A DNA stretch of 64,000 nucleotides, taken from Gammaproteobacteria bacterium (GTDB lineage: Bacteria > Pseudomonadota > Gammaproteobacteria > Eutrophobiales > Eutrophobiaceae). The translations under genes were made by a program, and so were the position numbers. The notes under the pieces are model-generated. The model saw only the letters and a program-made list of their open reading frames with translations. It was not told the origin of the DNA and made no database searches. Positions 50,028 to 58,723 of the stretch are shown here, piece by piece (position 1 is the first letter of the stretch; each line of letters starts with the position of its first letter). The stretch is from assembly GCA_947480335.1 (NCBI GenBank), contig CANKCB010000002.1, forward strand, positions 205,861 to 269,860, read 5' to 3'.

Positions 50028-51941
50028 ATGAGTGAAAAAACACTAACTCGAAATGGGATGATATCCCTGCTGGTTTCAGGATTATTAGGATTGTCTCAGG
50101 CTCATGCTGGCCCATCACCCTATGCCACTACTGTAATTATTAACGGAAAGGTAATTGCGGCTGATTCCGATGATATTAAGAAAATCGGATTTTATGAAGC
50201 TATTGCTATTCAAGATAATGAAATAATGGCTGTAGGTAGCAATGCAGAGATCAAGAAATATGTTGCTGACTGGACTGAAACTATTGATGCAAAAGGCAAC
50301 ACTGTTTTACCAGGATTAATTGATACGCATAATCACCTGTATGAAAATACACTTCAGGCATTTCCATGGGTGCTTAATACTATTCCAGAGTTATTACAAA
50401 TCGACTTATCAGCAAAGAGTGAGGAAGAAATGATTGATCTGGCGCTCAAGGCATCAGTCGCCAGATCCAAGCAAATTCCTGCAGGACAATGGATACAGGT
50501 AAATCTGGCCCCGGCCAGAATTGCTGTAAACGTGATTGGTAAAAAGATTACAAAAAAAATACTTGACGAACAAATCCCTAATCACCCTATTTTTATGAGT
50601 ACACGTGGTGGCGCTGTCTACAATACTGCCGGAATTAAATCTATAGAAGCCAGATTCCGAAATCCGATTCCAGATGATTTCTGGATAGATAAAGTCGCAG
50701 GATGGTCTGGTGACTATACTGATGGGCCACGTTGTATACGAGGTGATGTTATCGTTGCCGACGCCCATCGGGAAAATGAATATACCAAGGGTTATCTTGA
50801 GGTAATGCAGCTCAATGCGCAGACTGGTCTCACAACACATAGTACTCATATTCAATGCGAAAACGGGTTTAATGCATCTGTTCACCTGGACAGAAATCAT
50901 TTAATGCCTATTAGATTGTCCTGGGGACATCGTTGGATGCAACCTTTTAATCCGCGAATTACGGAGACTTACTGGCGCATTGGTGACTGGACGGGTTATG
51001 GTTCAAATATGATGTGGAGTAATGGTAGTAGTGCAGGTGCCTTTGACGGTGGTGGTGTAGCATGGTGTACGTCTATTCCTGCTAAAACGCCTGAGTTGAA
51101 AAAACGTGAGCTTTGCCCGACACCAGAGTCCAGTACAGCTAATATGCGCAGGCTTGAGCATTATAAGGTTCTGGTCGAACTGGCAGCTGCAGGCAGACAA
51201 ACTGGAATTCCGGGGTGGCACATGGCTGGAGACGGAGCATTAAAATTCTTCCAGGATGAACTCATGAAATCCGGCATGAGTTTGAAGAAACTGCATTCTT
51301 TGAGGTTACAAACAGATCATTGTCACTCTGTTACTCAAGATCAGATTAAATTAGCTGCACGTATTGGTCAGACTTTTTCTTGTGACGCAACAGAAGTGCC
51401 AAGTGAAGTCCTCAAGGCTGATTACGGTGATGAATATCTGACCTTGAATGCACCTATGGGTAGTATGTTAAAAGCTGGCATACATGCACTAATAAGCGAA
51501 TTTGGAAGTCAGGGTGAAATAAGATATTCACCGTTTGAAGATGGCGTAGCATGGATGACACGCAAAATTAATGGCGATGACTTTGGTGTACCTGAAGAAG
51601 CTGTGCCAGATCGATTGACACTTTTGTTAATGATGACACGTTGGGGAGCATATCAGGTATGGAAAGAAAACAATATTGGATCAATAGAACCAGGAAAGTG
51701 GGCGGATATCATAATATTGAATGGCAATTACATGGATGTGGCAGTTGAAGATCTTGATACATTAAGACCTATTATGACGATGGTGGATGGCAGAATTGTT
51801 TATGAAGATGAGCCACTTCGTGGGAACTTGCTCAGGTTCAATACTGACCCAGATAAGGCCAAGTGGGAAATAAAGAAATCTACTCCCACATCATTGTGGC
51901 GCTGGCCTGAAACAGGTCCGGTTATTCCCCCACGATCCTGA
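50028..51941 (+). CDS. Exported amidohydrolase (YtcJ/NfdA-like), paralog B
   Basis: A 637-residue protein, clearly the closest relative of paralog A along its whole length. The ATG at 50028 is preceded by GGAG at a good distance and gives a clean signal peptide ending QAHA-GPSP; an ATG at 50013 adds five residues. It has HxH in DTHNHLYE, PGWHMAGDGAL, TDHCHSVT, and SEFGS where the usual metal-ligand Asp stands. The same six cysteines occur as in A. It is encoded opposite to A, and the two copies frame the TonB receptor locus. A strong terminator follows. Confidence 0.85.
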   Translation: MSEKTLTRNGMISLLVSGLLGLSQAHAGPSPYATTVIINGKVIAADSDDIKKIGFYEAIAIQDNEIMAVGSNAEIKKYVADWTETIDAKGNTVLPGLIDTHNHLYENTLQAFPWVLNTIPELLQIDLSAKSEEEMIDLALKASVARSKQIPAGQWIQVNLAPARIAVNVIGKKITKKILDEQIPNHPIFMSTRGGAVYNTAGIKSIEARFRNPIPDDFWIDKVAGWSGDYTDGPRCIRGDVIVADAHRENEYTKGYLEVMQLNAQTGLTTHSTHIQCENGFNASVHLDRNHLMPIRLSWGHRWMQPFNPRITETYWRIGDWTGYGSNMMWSNGSSAGAFDGGGVAWCTSIPAKTPELKKRELCPTPESSTANMRRLEHYKVLVELAAAGRQTGIPGWHMAGDGALKFFQDELMKSGMSLKKLHSLRLQTDHCHSVTQDQIKLAARIGQTFSCDATEVPSEVLKADYGDEYLTLNAPMGSMLKAGIHALISEFGSQGEIRYSPFEDGVAWMTRKINGDDFGVPEEAVPDRLTLLLMMTRWGAYQVWKENNIGSIEPGKWADIIILNGNYMDVAVEDLDTLRPIMTMVDGRIVYEDEPLRGNLLRFNTDPDKAKWEIKKSTPTSLWRWPETGPVIPPRS

Positions 51942-51963
51942 TTTTATGCTGGGATAAACAATT

Positions 51964-51989
51964 GGCGGTCTTCGGACCGCCTTTTTTTT
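51964..51989 (+). terminator. Intrinsic terminator with UUCG tetraloop
   Basis: A 7-bp GC-rich stem (GGCGGTC at 51964-51970 with GACCGCC at 51975-51981) is closed by the stable TTCG loop and followed by eight T's at 51982-51989. It ends the hydrolase-amidohydrolase transcript and lies in front of the oppositely oriented membrane protein gene. Confidence 0.93.
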
Positions 51990-52006
51990 GGCATATACAA
52001 TGATAG

Positions 52007-54958
52007 TTATATATGAACATTTGCAATGGCAAGTAATATTCGTATTTCCAATGGTGTGCTTATATTGTTCGGATACATTTCTGCCATAAATTCTTTCCAT
52101 AGAATTTCTACTTTTGAGTATTCACCTGTTTTGACAAGTGTAACCAGTAACCACGTCATGAGATTTTTCCGTTGTTCTGGATCGAGTTGTTCAACGGGTT
52201 CAAGTAGCTCGACCAAAGTATCTCGCATTAAAATATAATTATTAGTGCGCAATGAACTCAAAAGTTCTATCCAACGGAGTATGTTGCTGTTTTGAATACC
52301 TGTTTTGCATTTTGGTGTTATGGCGTTAATTATTTTTTCCATCTGGTCTGGAGCAAGGTATATTGTAAATTTGTTTAGCATCATAAAAAATGAATCAACC
52401 CAGATGGAGTAGTTAAACTCGTTATTACAATCCACTGCGGAGGCCAGAAGATAGTTAAGCTTGGCTATATCTTCGACAATTGACTTATCAAAAACCTTAT
52501 TACTAAAGTAGGTGAAAAGCAATTTAGCCTCTTCAGAATTTTGCGTAGAGAAATAGTCGCTCGGACTAAGAGGTAAAGTTCTGTAACCGGTTTCACTGTA
52601 TAATATATCAAGTATCGGAACAGGCGAGAGACGCATGTTCAGAAGTTCAGAAATACTGTCCCGTAGAAATCTGGAGCGCTCAGCTTGTAAGTCAAGCACA
52701 GGATAATAGTCCGAGTTGGTTTTTATGGGGAAAGTATTTATAAATGGCTTGTACAGGGATTGATCGCCAAGATACCTGAATCGTAAATCATCAATATTAT
52801 GAACATGAACTCTGGCGAGTTGGTTTTTCATTGTAGTGTTGCCGAAAATTGCTTCATGGGGAGACTTTATTGGGTTGCTCTCACTGGCAAGCAAAATTAG
52901 ATCGCCATCATCAGCAAAATATATCTGAAAATAAGAGAAATTTTCTGAAATAGCTTTTAATACTGACACAAGAATTTCCATGTTAAGTTCGTACATATGG
53001 ATCCATTGGACCATTAAGCCCCCCGTATTCAGATGTGTCCTGATTAGGGTATAAAATTCAGTTGTAAAAAGGCTTGATACGCCACTTACCCAGGGATTTG
53101 ATGGTTCGGAAATGATAATGTCATAACCTATCTGTTGTGTTGAGAAGTAAGTTCGTGCGTCGTCAATATGGATATGACTGCGTGAATCTTTGAAAATCCT
53201 CTCCGTCTCAGGTTGAAAGTATTTAGCCCCATTAATAATCTCTTTTTCTATTTCAATCGTGTCAATACGTTCAATTCCCGGCATGGCTAATACAGTGTGA
53301 GCTGTGAGTCCTGAGCCCATGCCAATGTTCGCAATTGTTCTTGCCTCCGGGTATATAGACAAAGGTAAAGCAGCAAGCAAGGTCATTGTTGCTTCGTCTA
53401 TTGATGGCGGCTCATTAATATACATCGTAATTGCTGCATCGGGTTTACCATTAGTCATTATGGTAATTTTTTTGTGATCCCACTCAGAAACTGTCACAGA
53501 TGCAGTTTTGCCATCTTTATGAAACAGAATGCTGGTTTTGTCATCCAGCTCTGCTGATCCATGACGAAATACTCCGGAAGCAAGCATTTTGTAGTTGAAT
53601 TTAAATGGAGTTACTAAACAGATCGCCACAAAGAGAATAACGACTGTAATTAATACTGGTGATTTAAGTCTGGTTTTGTAAGTAAAGGTGTTAAACAGTA
53701 TCAAGCCGAGAGAAATATCAATTAGAGCACCAGTCAACAATGCACCTTTTAAACCAAAAACTGGCAAGCCTACAAATACAGTAAACAAGACACCGATGAT
53801 TCCGCCTAGTGTATTACTTGCGTAAACTTGACCAATACATTTATTGTTTTTACCTGGTTCAAGCAAGATATAAGTAAGTATAGGAAGCGTCATGCCTGCA
53901 CACACAGTAGTGGGTAGCATAATCGCAAGAGCAATGCTGTGGCTGAATAAACTGAATAAATAATACCCCTGATATGTTTCATCAATGGCAGCCATAAAAA
54001 ATGACATCATTTCAAAACTATATCCATAGAGAAAAATAGTAATAATTGCAAACACTCCCATCACTACCTGGATGATGGCAGCTAAAAACGCTGGTCTGGC
54101 AATACTGTCTAAATATTTGCTTATAAAATATCCGCCGATGGCGAGGCCAGTGATGAAAGCGCTTAACATTAATTCAAATGCATATGTGCTTGCTCCCAAA
54201 ACAAGTGAAAGCATGCGTATCCATGTAACTTCATAAATAAAAGACGATAAACCAGTTAAAAATGAGACAAATAGTAATAATCGCGAACCATCAAACATCG
54301 TTGCAGAATTACGACTCATATTAGTATCCATATCATTTTTAGATAGACAAAATACAAGTGCTGCAATGAATATGTTAATCATGCCTGATGTGAAAATAGT
54401 TCCGGATATGCCCAGTGTACCAATCAGATAAAATGCACTAACTAATGCGGCAATCGCAGCGCCTAAACTGTTATAAAAATATAGTAACGAAATTGATTGG
54501 CCGGGTTTTCTGGGGAACTTGCGTATGAATCCTTCAGTCATTAAAGGAAAGGTGGCGCCAAGTAATAGTGACTGGGGTAAAATCAACAAAGAAGTAACTA
54601 GAATTTTATAGCAATGAATCAGGACTGGGTTATCTAGCGCTGGCAGTATGCTTGTAAATGTAATTGTATAAATAATATGAAAAACCGGATCAAAGACCGC
54701 GCCAAATACTCCAATTGCCAGTTCAATAAATGCATATTGTAATAACAAATTACGGCGCCCAGAAGCGAGGCGTGATGTTATCCAGGCGCCACCAGCCATA
54801 CCTCCCATAAATATTATTATTACTAATGCCTGAGAATAAGCAGCATGGCCTAGTATTAGTTTCAGGTAGTGTGACCAGACCGTTTCATATACCAGTCCTG
54901 TAAAACCAGACAAAGTAAATAATAAATAATATGCAGATTTCGTCAGATTTTGTGGCAT
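52007..54958 (-). CDS. Fused membrane protein / spermidine-synthase-like methyltransferase-fold protein
   Basis: A 983-residue protein. Residues about 1-450 contain many hydrophobic helices in the pattern of MFS-like or polyamine-synthase-associated membrane domains. The next part (about 450-700) is a SpeE-like Rossmann domain: nucleotide motif IGMGSGLTAHTVL near 545, acidic strand TIEIEK, and SEPSNPWVSG near 620. About 230 further residues are helical and unassigned. Fused proteins of this type are widespread in marine bacteria, and their true product is unknown. It is convergent with amidohydrolase B. The 67-base gap to tRNA-Arg is short. Confidence 0.8.
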   Translation of the reverse strand: MPQNLTKSAYYLLFTLSGFTGLVYETVWSHYLKLILGHAAYSQALVIIIFMGGMAGGAWITSRLASGRRNLLLQYAFIELAIGVFGAVFDPVFHIIYTITFTSILPALDNPVLIHCYKILVTSLLILPQSLLLGATFPLMTEGFIRKFPRKPGQSISLLYFYNSLGAAIAALVSAFYLIGTLGISGTIFTSGMINIFIAALVFCLSKNDMDTNMSRNSATMFDGSRLLLFVSFLTGLSSFIYEVTWIRMLSLVLGASTYAFELMLSAFITGLAIGGYFISKYLDSIARPAFLAAIIQVVMGVFAIITIFLYGYSFEMMSFFMAAIDETYQGYYLFSLFSHSIALAIMLPTTVCAGMTLPILTYILLEPGKNNKCIGQVYASNTLGGIIGVLFTVFVGLPVFGLKGALLTGALIDISLGLILFNTFTYKTRLKSPVLITVVILFVAICLVTPFKFNYKMLASGVFRHGSAELDDKTSILFHKDGKTASVTVSEWDHKKITIMTNGKPDAAITMYINEPPSIDEATMTLLAALPLSIYPEARTIANIGMGSGLTAHTVLAMPGIERIDTIEIEKEIINGAKYFQPETERIFKDSRSHIHIDDARTYFSTQQIGYDIIISEPSNPWVSGVSSLFTTEFYTLIRTHLNTGGLMVQWIHMYELNMEILVSVLKAISENFSYFQIYFADDGDLILLASESNPIKSPHEAIFGNTTMKNQLARVHVHNIDDLRFRYLGDQSLYKPFINTFPIKTNSDYYPVLDLQAERSRFLRDSISELLNMRLSPVPILDILYSETGYRTLPLSPSDYFSTQNSEEAKLLFTYFSNKVFDKSIVEDIAKLNYLLASAVDCNNEFNYSIWVDSFFMMLNKFTIYLAPDQMEKIINAITPKCKTGIQNSNILRWIELLSSLRTNNYILMRDTLVELLEPVEQLDPEQRKNLMTWLLVTLVKTGEYSKVEILWKEFMAEMYPNNISTPLEIRILLAIANVHI

Positions 54959-55025
54959 GGTATTGAAATTAAATTGAGTAGCACATAATAACTTAATAAG
55001 AATTTAAGACTGATATAGGAAAAAA

Positions 55026-55101
55026 TGGTGCCCTGAGCAGGAGTTGAACCTGCGACCTTCCGCTTAGGAGGCGGACGCTCTATCCACTGAGCTACCAGGG
55101 C
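55026..55101 (-). tRNA. tRNA-Arg (anticodon CCT)
   Basis: On the minus strand the sequence folds into a standard cloverleaf: acceptor GCCCTGG with TCAGGGC, D-arm with AGCTCAGTGGATAGAGC, anticodon stem TCCGC/GCGGA with loop CTCCTAA, and a T-arm containing GTTCAA (so T-loop TTCAACT). The CCA end is encoded at 55026-55028. The anticodon CCU reads AGG arginine codons. No intron or insertion. Confidence 0.96.
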
Positions 55102-55161
55102 GTTATTTTACCGATTTGTTGCTGGCAGAAATATTCGATAATAATTATTTTTTAATTGATT

Positions 55162-55710
55162 TTAAACGATAATTCGACCGATTGCAGGTTTTCCTGCGAT
55201 GATTTCATTTTCGGTTAGTCCTTTCAACTCATGCGGGAATACCAGCCAGCTATCCGTTTTATGTAGATAAAAGTCCGGTACTATATCAGTCTGGTTATTG
55301 GCTGGTTTGTACCATGGACAAGCAGTCTTTACGCGGTCATGGATACCTTCTTCATATTCTTCGGCCAGCGCATTTAAAATTGCCTTGAAACTGTTGCCTG
55401 TATCAAACACATCATCCACCACAAGTATTTTATCGTTTGGGGAAGTTTTATTGAAAATGTATTCCAGACCGGTAATGGCGACATTATGAGTACGCTCGTT
55501 AATGCCAGTATAGGAAGCCGCACGTATGGCTGTGTGTTCAGTATGGATACCCTTATACTCGAAGTACTCTTGTACGGCCATGGCGACTGGTGTCCCTCCA
55601 CGCCAAACACCGACAATAAAATCCGGTCTGAATCCGCTTAGATGGATCTTTACAGCAAGCTTGAAGGCATCTTCAAGTAAATCATTGGCGGTAATAAAAA
55701 TTTTATTCAT
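55162..55710 (-). CDS. Phosphoribosyltransferase-family protein
   Basis: The 182-residue protein has the PRPP-binding signature ILVVDDVFDTGNSF at residues 95-108 and an N-terminal GVWRGGTPVA loop, like the hypoxanthine/xanthine phosphoribosyltransferase fold. Substrate specificity cannot be read safely; a purine-salvage role is likely. It is a monocistronic gene between tRNA-Arg and the small protein at 55902-56120. About 190 bases upstream contain no gene. Confidence 0.85.
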   Translation of the reverse strand: MNKIFITANDLLEDAFKLAVKIHLSGFRPDFIVGVWRGGTPVAMAVQEYFEYKGIHTEHTAIRAASYTGINERTHNVAITGLEYIFNKTSPNDKILVVDDVFDTGNSFKAILNALAEEYEEGIHDRVKTACPWYKPANNQTDIVPDFYLHKTDSWLVFPHELKGLTENEIIAGKPAIGRIIV

Positions 55711-55901
55711 GAGTGAAGTTTCTAATGAAATTACGGTAAATTATACCTGTAATTCTTCAGTGTTTTGATCATATTGGTGGGCGGAGGTCTATCGAACATC
55801 TCCCATAACCATTTGTTTAGTATACATTATATTTTGCAGTTTAAAAGCAGATGCCCCCAGAGTTGCCCCCGATTCTGAGGGCGGCCATATCTGTCACAGT
55901 A

Positions 55902-56120
55902 TCAGCTAAGCCACCCTTGCTTCCACAGATTGATGTCCTTTAGTTCTCGCCAGTCAATGTATTCCTGTCGTTTTGAGAATACAGATTCTATCTCACATGT
56001 GCAAACTTCGCCGTCTTCGTTATATTCAACCTCGGTGACGATAAAATGTTTTTCCTTATTTTGTGGAGTTTGAGCTGTCCACTTGCTGTTGAGTAGCTTT
56101 TTGGGATTTACATTATTCAT
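55902..56120 (-). CDS. Small Trp-rich conserved protein (TIGR02450-like)
   Basis: A 72-residue protein starting NPKKLLNSKWTAQTPQNKEKHF and ending with DWRELKDINLWKQGWLS. The KLLNSKWTA and EKHF pattern with several tryptophans matches a small conserved family of unknown function that I know as TIGR02450. No signal peptide or metal motif. The sequence upstream on the minus strand carries AAAGGAAAAA before the ATG. Confidence 0.8.
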   Translation of the reverse strand: MNNVNPKKLLNSKWTAQTPQNKEKHFIVTEVEYNEDGEVCTCEIESVFSKRQEYIDWRELKDINLWKQGWLS

Positions 56121-56199
56121 TTTTTCCTTTCAGGACTCTTTCTGAGGGGTATTTTTCATTACACGCATATTAGTCATTTAATTAATTCTTCTGTCTTCG

Positions 56200-56571
56200 T
56201 TAACTAGCATTCACTTCAAGCGCAGCCCTCAAATACGGATCAACATCCCCTTTCCCCAGTAGCCAGCGTTTGTAATCGCCAGGCACTTCGCTTATCTGCA
56301 ATCCCTTGTGTTTTCCAAATGGCATCACTCTCGGGATTCTGGCTAATTCGGATTGAACCCATAAATCTTCAATAGTCTTCACGCCAAGCTGTTCAATAGC
56401 ATGTTGTAAGATAACAGCGCAAATACCAACATCAGCTAAAGCGCTATGTGCATTCTTCAACAATTCCTTTGCTGATTGACGTTTTAAAAAGTAAAGCAGG
56501 GCGCTTTGATTATGGCTATCTAAATCAGGCCATAGCTTACGAGCCAATGCTAATGTGCATATACGTTTCAC
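56200..56571 (-). pseudogene. 3'-5' exonuclease, N-terminally truncated
   Basis: The 123 residues match the C-terminal half of a DnaQ/ExoX-type exonuclease: ICTLALARKLWPDLDSHNQ and AHSALADVG with the conserved His/Asp region. They also contain a small module RVMPFGKHKGLQISEVPGDYKRWL seen in related nucleases. The N-terminal Asp-x-Glu catalytic strand is absent, because the gene is interrupted by IS3-type DNA at about 56575. The product, if made, should be inactive. The apparent ATG at 56571 is probably not the original start. Confidence 0.8.
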
Positions 56572-56574
56572 ATC

Positions 56575-56757
56575 GGGGGGTTATACCCAGATTTTACGGA
56601 CACTTCACAGAAGCCTTATGGTAGGCAAAAGGAGTGTTTATGTCGAAAAGAAGAAATATAGCCCCGAGTTCAAACAGGGAGCCGTTGAACAGATCCGTCA
56701 ACCGGGGGTAAGTTGTGCGCAGTTATCCCTGGAGCTGGGTATTGAAGATGGATCGTA
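56575..56757 (+). mobile_element. IS3-family remnant (orfA fragment)
   Basis: The plus strand encodes KKKYSPEFKQGAVEQIRQPG and VSCAQLSLELGI, the start of an IS3-family OrfA with its helix-turn-helix. The expected start ATG TCG AAA AGA at 56641 is one base out of frame with this, so orfA is frameshifted, and it is cut off after LGIEDGS. The upstream part (56575-56640) looks like the IS left-end and leader. The rest of the element is gone. The insertion or deletion truncated the exonuclease gene on one side and rewrote the end of greB on the other. Confidence 0.8.
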
Positions 56758-57240
56758 ACTTATCTCCGCCACCACAAAAAAAATGGTACGCTCCATTACT
56801 GTGTAATGGACCTGGTCATGGATTGATTTACTCAGCAAAGCTCGCGCTAAAGGTGAATCTATACTGATATTACCCTGATGCATTATTAATTCATCTGCAC
56901 CAACCAAATGGACATGAGTGGCTTTGCCTTGCTCATCAACCAGTTTTACCTTCGCACCGAAAAAAATCCGACTTGTATCCTGTACCTCACTGACAATTTT
57001 TAATAAGGGAATTCGAGTTTGTAGATAGCGGATACGTGAATCTATTTCCCGCAATTCTTTTTTACGGTAAATATATTCAGCATTTTCAGATCGATCTCCC
57101 TCTGCGGCTGCTGCAGAGAGTGCTATGGTAACTTCACCCCGATGTTGCCAGAGGTTTGCAAAGGCTTCTTGCAGCCTACGATAGCCGTCTGGGGTGATAT
57201 AGGGAGATGCTTTGGGTGCAGGCGGTTTCCAACGAGACAT
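56698..57240 (-). CDS. greB: GreB-like transcript cleavage factor with altered C-terminus
   Basis: The Gre factor rescues backtracked RNA polymerase. The 180 residues contain the coiled-coil N-terminus with DRSENAEYIYRKKELREID (the SENA acidic tip) and the C-terminal FKBP-like part FFGAKVKLVDEQG and ISIDSPLARALLSKS. The natural end should come close to VVAEISYD. The last roughly 20 residues (SIPSSRDNCAQLTPG) are read from the antisense strand of the adjoining IS3 remnant. The functional core seems intact, so activity may survive. GreB rather than GreA is favoured by the LREID and RYLQTRI segments. Confidence 0.85.
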   Translation of the reverse strand: MSRWKPPAPKASPYITPDGYRRLQEAFANLWQHRGEVTIALSAAAAEGDRSENAEYIYRKKELREIDSRIRYLQTRIPLLKIVSEVQDTSRIFFGAKVKLVDEQGKATHVHLVGADELIMHQGNISIDSPLARALLSKSIHDQVHYTVMERTIFFVVAEISYDPSSIPSSRDNCAQLTPG

Positions 57241-57346
57241 TTAACAAGTAACTCTTTCAACAATATCAGGTCATTCAGATTTCCGTTATGACGGTAAGAG
57301 ATTTAATCAGCTAAAGATATTCAGTAAACTTTAAGCTAGTTGAATA

Positions 57347-57625
57347 TTATCTACGATATTTACGAACCGGTTTTTTCTCCCTTTCCTTGGCCATGGTCAC
57401 ACTCATTTTGCGACCATTAATATCAGTATCATTCAATTGAAGAGATGCTTCAGCGTCAAATTGTTTCTGAAACGTTATAAAACAGAATCCGCGGGATCTG
57501 CCAGTTTCTCTGTCAATAACCAGTTTCAACTCCTCCAGTGGGCCGTATTTTGAAAAGATTTCCTTCAATTCGTCCTCAGTGACTGTAAAAGCGATATTAC
57601 CGACATAGATTTTATTCTGTGACAT
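57347..57625 (-). CDS. RRM-domain RNA-binding protein
   Basis: A 92-residue protein with a single RNA-recognition motif: RNP2 KIYVGNIAF at residues 5-13 and RNP1 RGFCFITF near 45-52. A short basic tail KKPVRKYRR follows. Such stand-alone bacterial RRM proteins are often cold- or stress-related, but the role here is unknown. Purine-rich GGAAGCAAC precedes the ATG on the minus strand. Confidence 0.92.
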   Translation of the reverse strand: MSQNKIYVGNIAFTVTEDELKEIFSKYGPLEELKLVIDRETGRSRGFCFITFQKQFDAEASLQLNDTDINGRKMSVTMAKEREKKPVRKYRR

Positions 57626-58044
57626 GATTGTTGCTTCCTTAGTGTAATTACCTGCAGTCCATTCGGGGACAGGTATACGTGTTAGTCAATCTGAAACTGT
57701 TATAAGTCGAGGTTCAGTTTTGGGTAATATCCCGGACTCGAACATCGCTGGTGCATCTATCTGAATTAATTCAATAATTATGAATATGCGGGTGGACCAT
57801 AAATTCACTATAACATCACGGCATGATAAGTAATAGCAGTATTACCTGAAGCTATAACGTGAATAAAACGATATTTTTCAACTGGTAGTATTTGCTTGAA
57901 ATAGCTGGTTTAAGAAATTTTTCTGTTAGATTGTGCGATTGTTATTTGCACAACCCATCTGAATTGTTTAACCTGCGCAACTCAATTGAAACAGACATAT
58001 CGACGTATCTGATTTACAGTACTGTGTCATTTGATTCTTATACC
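57626..58044. other. Intergenic DNA before tRNA-Ser
   Basis: About 419 bases with no convincing gene; the ORF reading through 57892-58098 is accidental and runs into tRNA-Ser. It holds the RRM-gene promoter and probably the tRNA promoter. GGGGACAGGT at 57665-57674 repeats half of the palindrome at 28115-28142. Otherwise I see nothing in it. Confidence 0.4.
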
Positions 58045-58134
58045 GGAGAGATGGCCGAGTGGCTTAAGGCGCACGCCTGGAAAGTGTGTATACGTTAATC
58101 CGTATCGAGGGTTCGAATCCCTCTCCCTCCGCCA
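58045..58134 (+). tRNA. tRNA-Ser (anticodon GGA)
   Basis: Class II tRNA with anticodon stem CACGC/GTGTG, loop CTGGAAA (anticodon GGA, reading UCC/UCU), a long variable arm with TACG/CGTA, T-arm GAGGG-TTCGAAT-CCCTC and encoded CCA at 58132-58134. The acceptor GGAGAGA against TCCCTCC leaves one A-C mismatch at pair 5-68. It borders the repeat-rich region and may have been an integration site. Confidence 0.95.
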
Positions 58135-58311
58135 ACAACCTGTTTAAGTTGTTGATAATATTGAATATAATTTAATCTAATTTTAAAACATACCTTCCTG
58201 CATATCATAAAGCAGGTGTCTGATGAGCAAGATGTCCGAAGCACTGGAGAAATACCTCACTAAGACAACAGTAAGAGTATTTGCTCATCAGAAATCCAAC
58301 CTCGTAGACCC

Positions 58312-58430
58312 CCACCCACCCGGCACCCCCGTTTTTTAAACTGGTTCCATCCGGCCACCTCTTCACATGGTTTTGCTCAAACGATCCGTTGTTTTTCTGG
58401 AATCCTCGACTCCACCCACCCGGCACCCCT
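58312..58430. repeat. Two direct copies of an 18-19 bp GC-rich motif
   Basis: CCACCCACCCGGCACCCC occurs at 58312-58329 and 58412-58429, each followed by a short G/T-rich stretch. The reverse complement contains GGGGTGCC and GGTGGGTGG, which resembles the GGGGTGCCACCCCGGTGGG core of the five larger repeats at 60181-61511. They may be remnants of the same family in inverted orientation. Confidence 0.55.
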
Positions 58431-58522
58431 GATTTAGGCCCGGTTCATTTGGCGGCAGGGTGTATCACTAAATATCCCTATATTGCAAAGCCAAAGCACA
58501 ACGCCGCCTATGGTATGCCGGT

Positions 58523-58723
58523 GTGTCATTGAAGCCCCAGACAGTATTAAAGGGTAAAGACCACCCCAACTACCGGCATGGTAATGAGACGCTCGATGCC
58601 AAGCAGAAACACCGTGAAATGAGTTGTGAGTTAGCTGAGCTTGAAGCTGTAGGGTTTGCTATCGGGATGCTGCGTGGTACAAGAACGAGGGGGAGGAAGG
58701 CAGGGAGTAGCGGGGTCAAGTGA
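58523..58723 (+). pseudogene. Possible remnant of a small HGG-type protein
   Basis: Sixty-six residues from a GTG: KGKDHPNYRHGNETLDAKQ then AELEAVGFAIGMLRGTRTRGRK. HPNYRHGNETL resembles the tail of small phage or mobile-element proteins with Cys/His-Gly-Gly segments. The matching N-terminal part seems out of frame upstream (about 58480-58520), so I suspect a decayed gene. No ribosome-binding site precedes it. Function unknown; it may equally be a chance ORF. Confidence 0.35.

Noticed and set aside
57892..58098. 68-residue ORF upstream of tRNA-Ser
   Set aside because: It runs into the tRNA gene and has no motif or start signal.
58205..58426. 73-residue minus-strand ORF
   Set aside because: It spans GC-rich repeat copies, has no ribosome-binding site and no recognisable motif.
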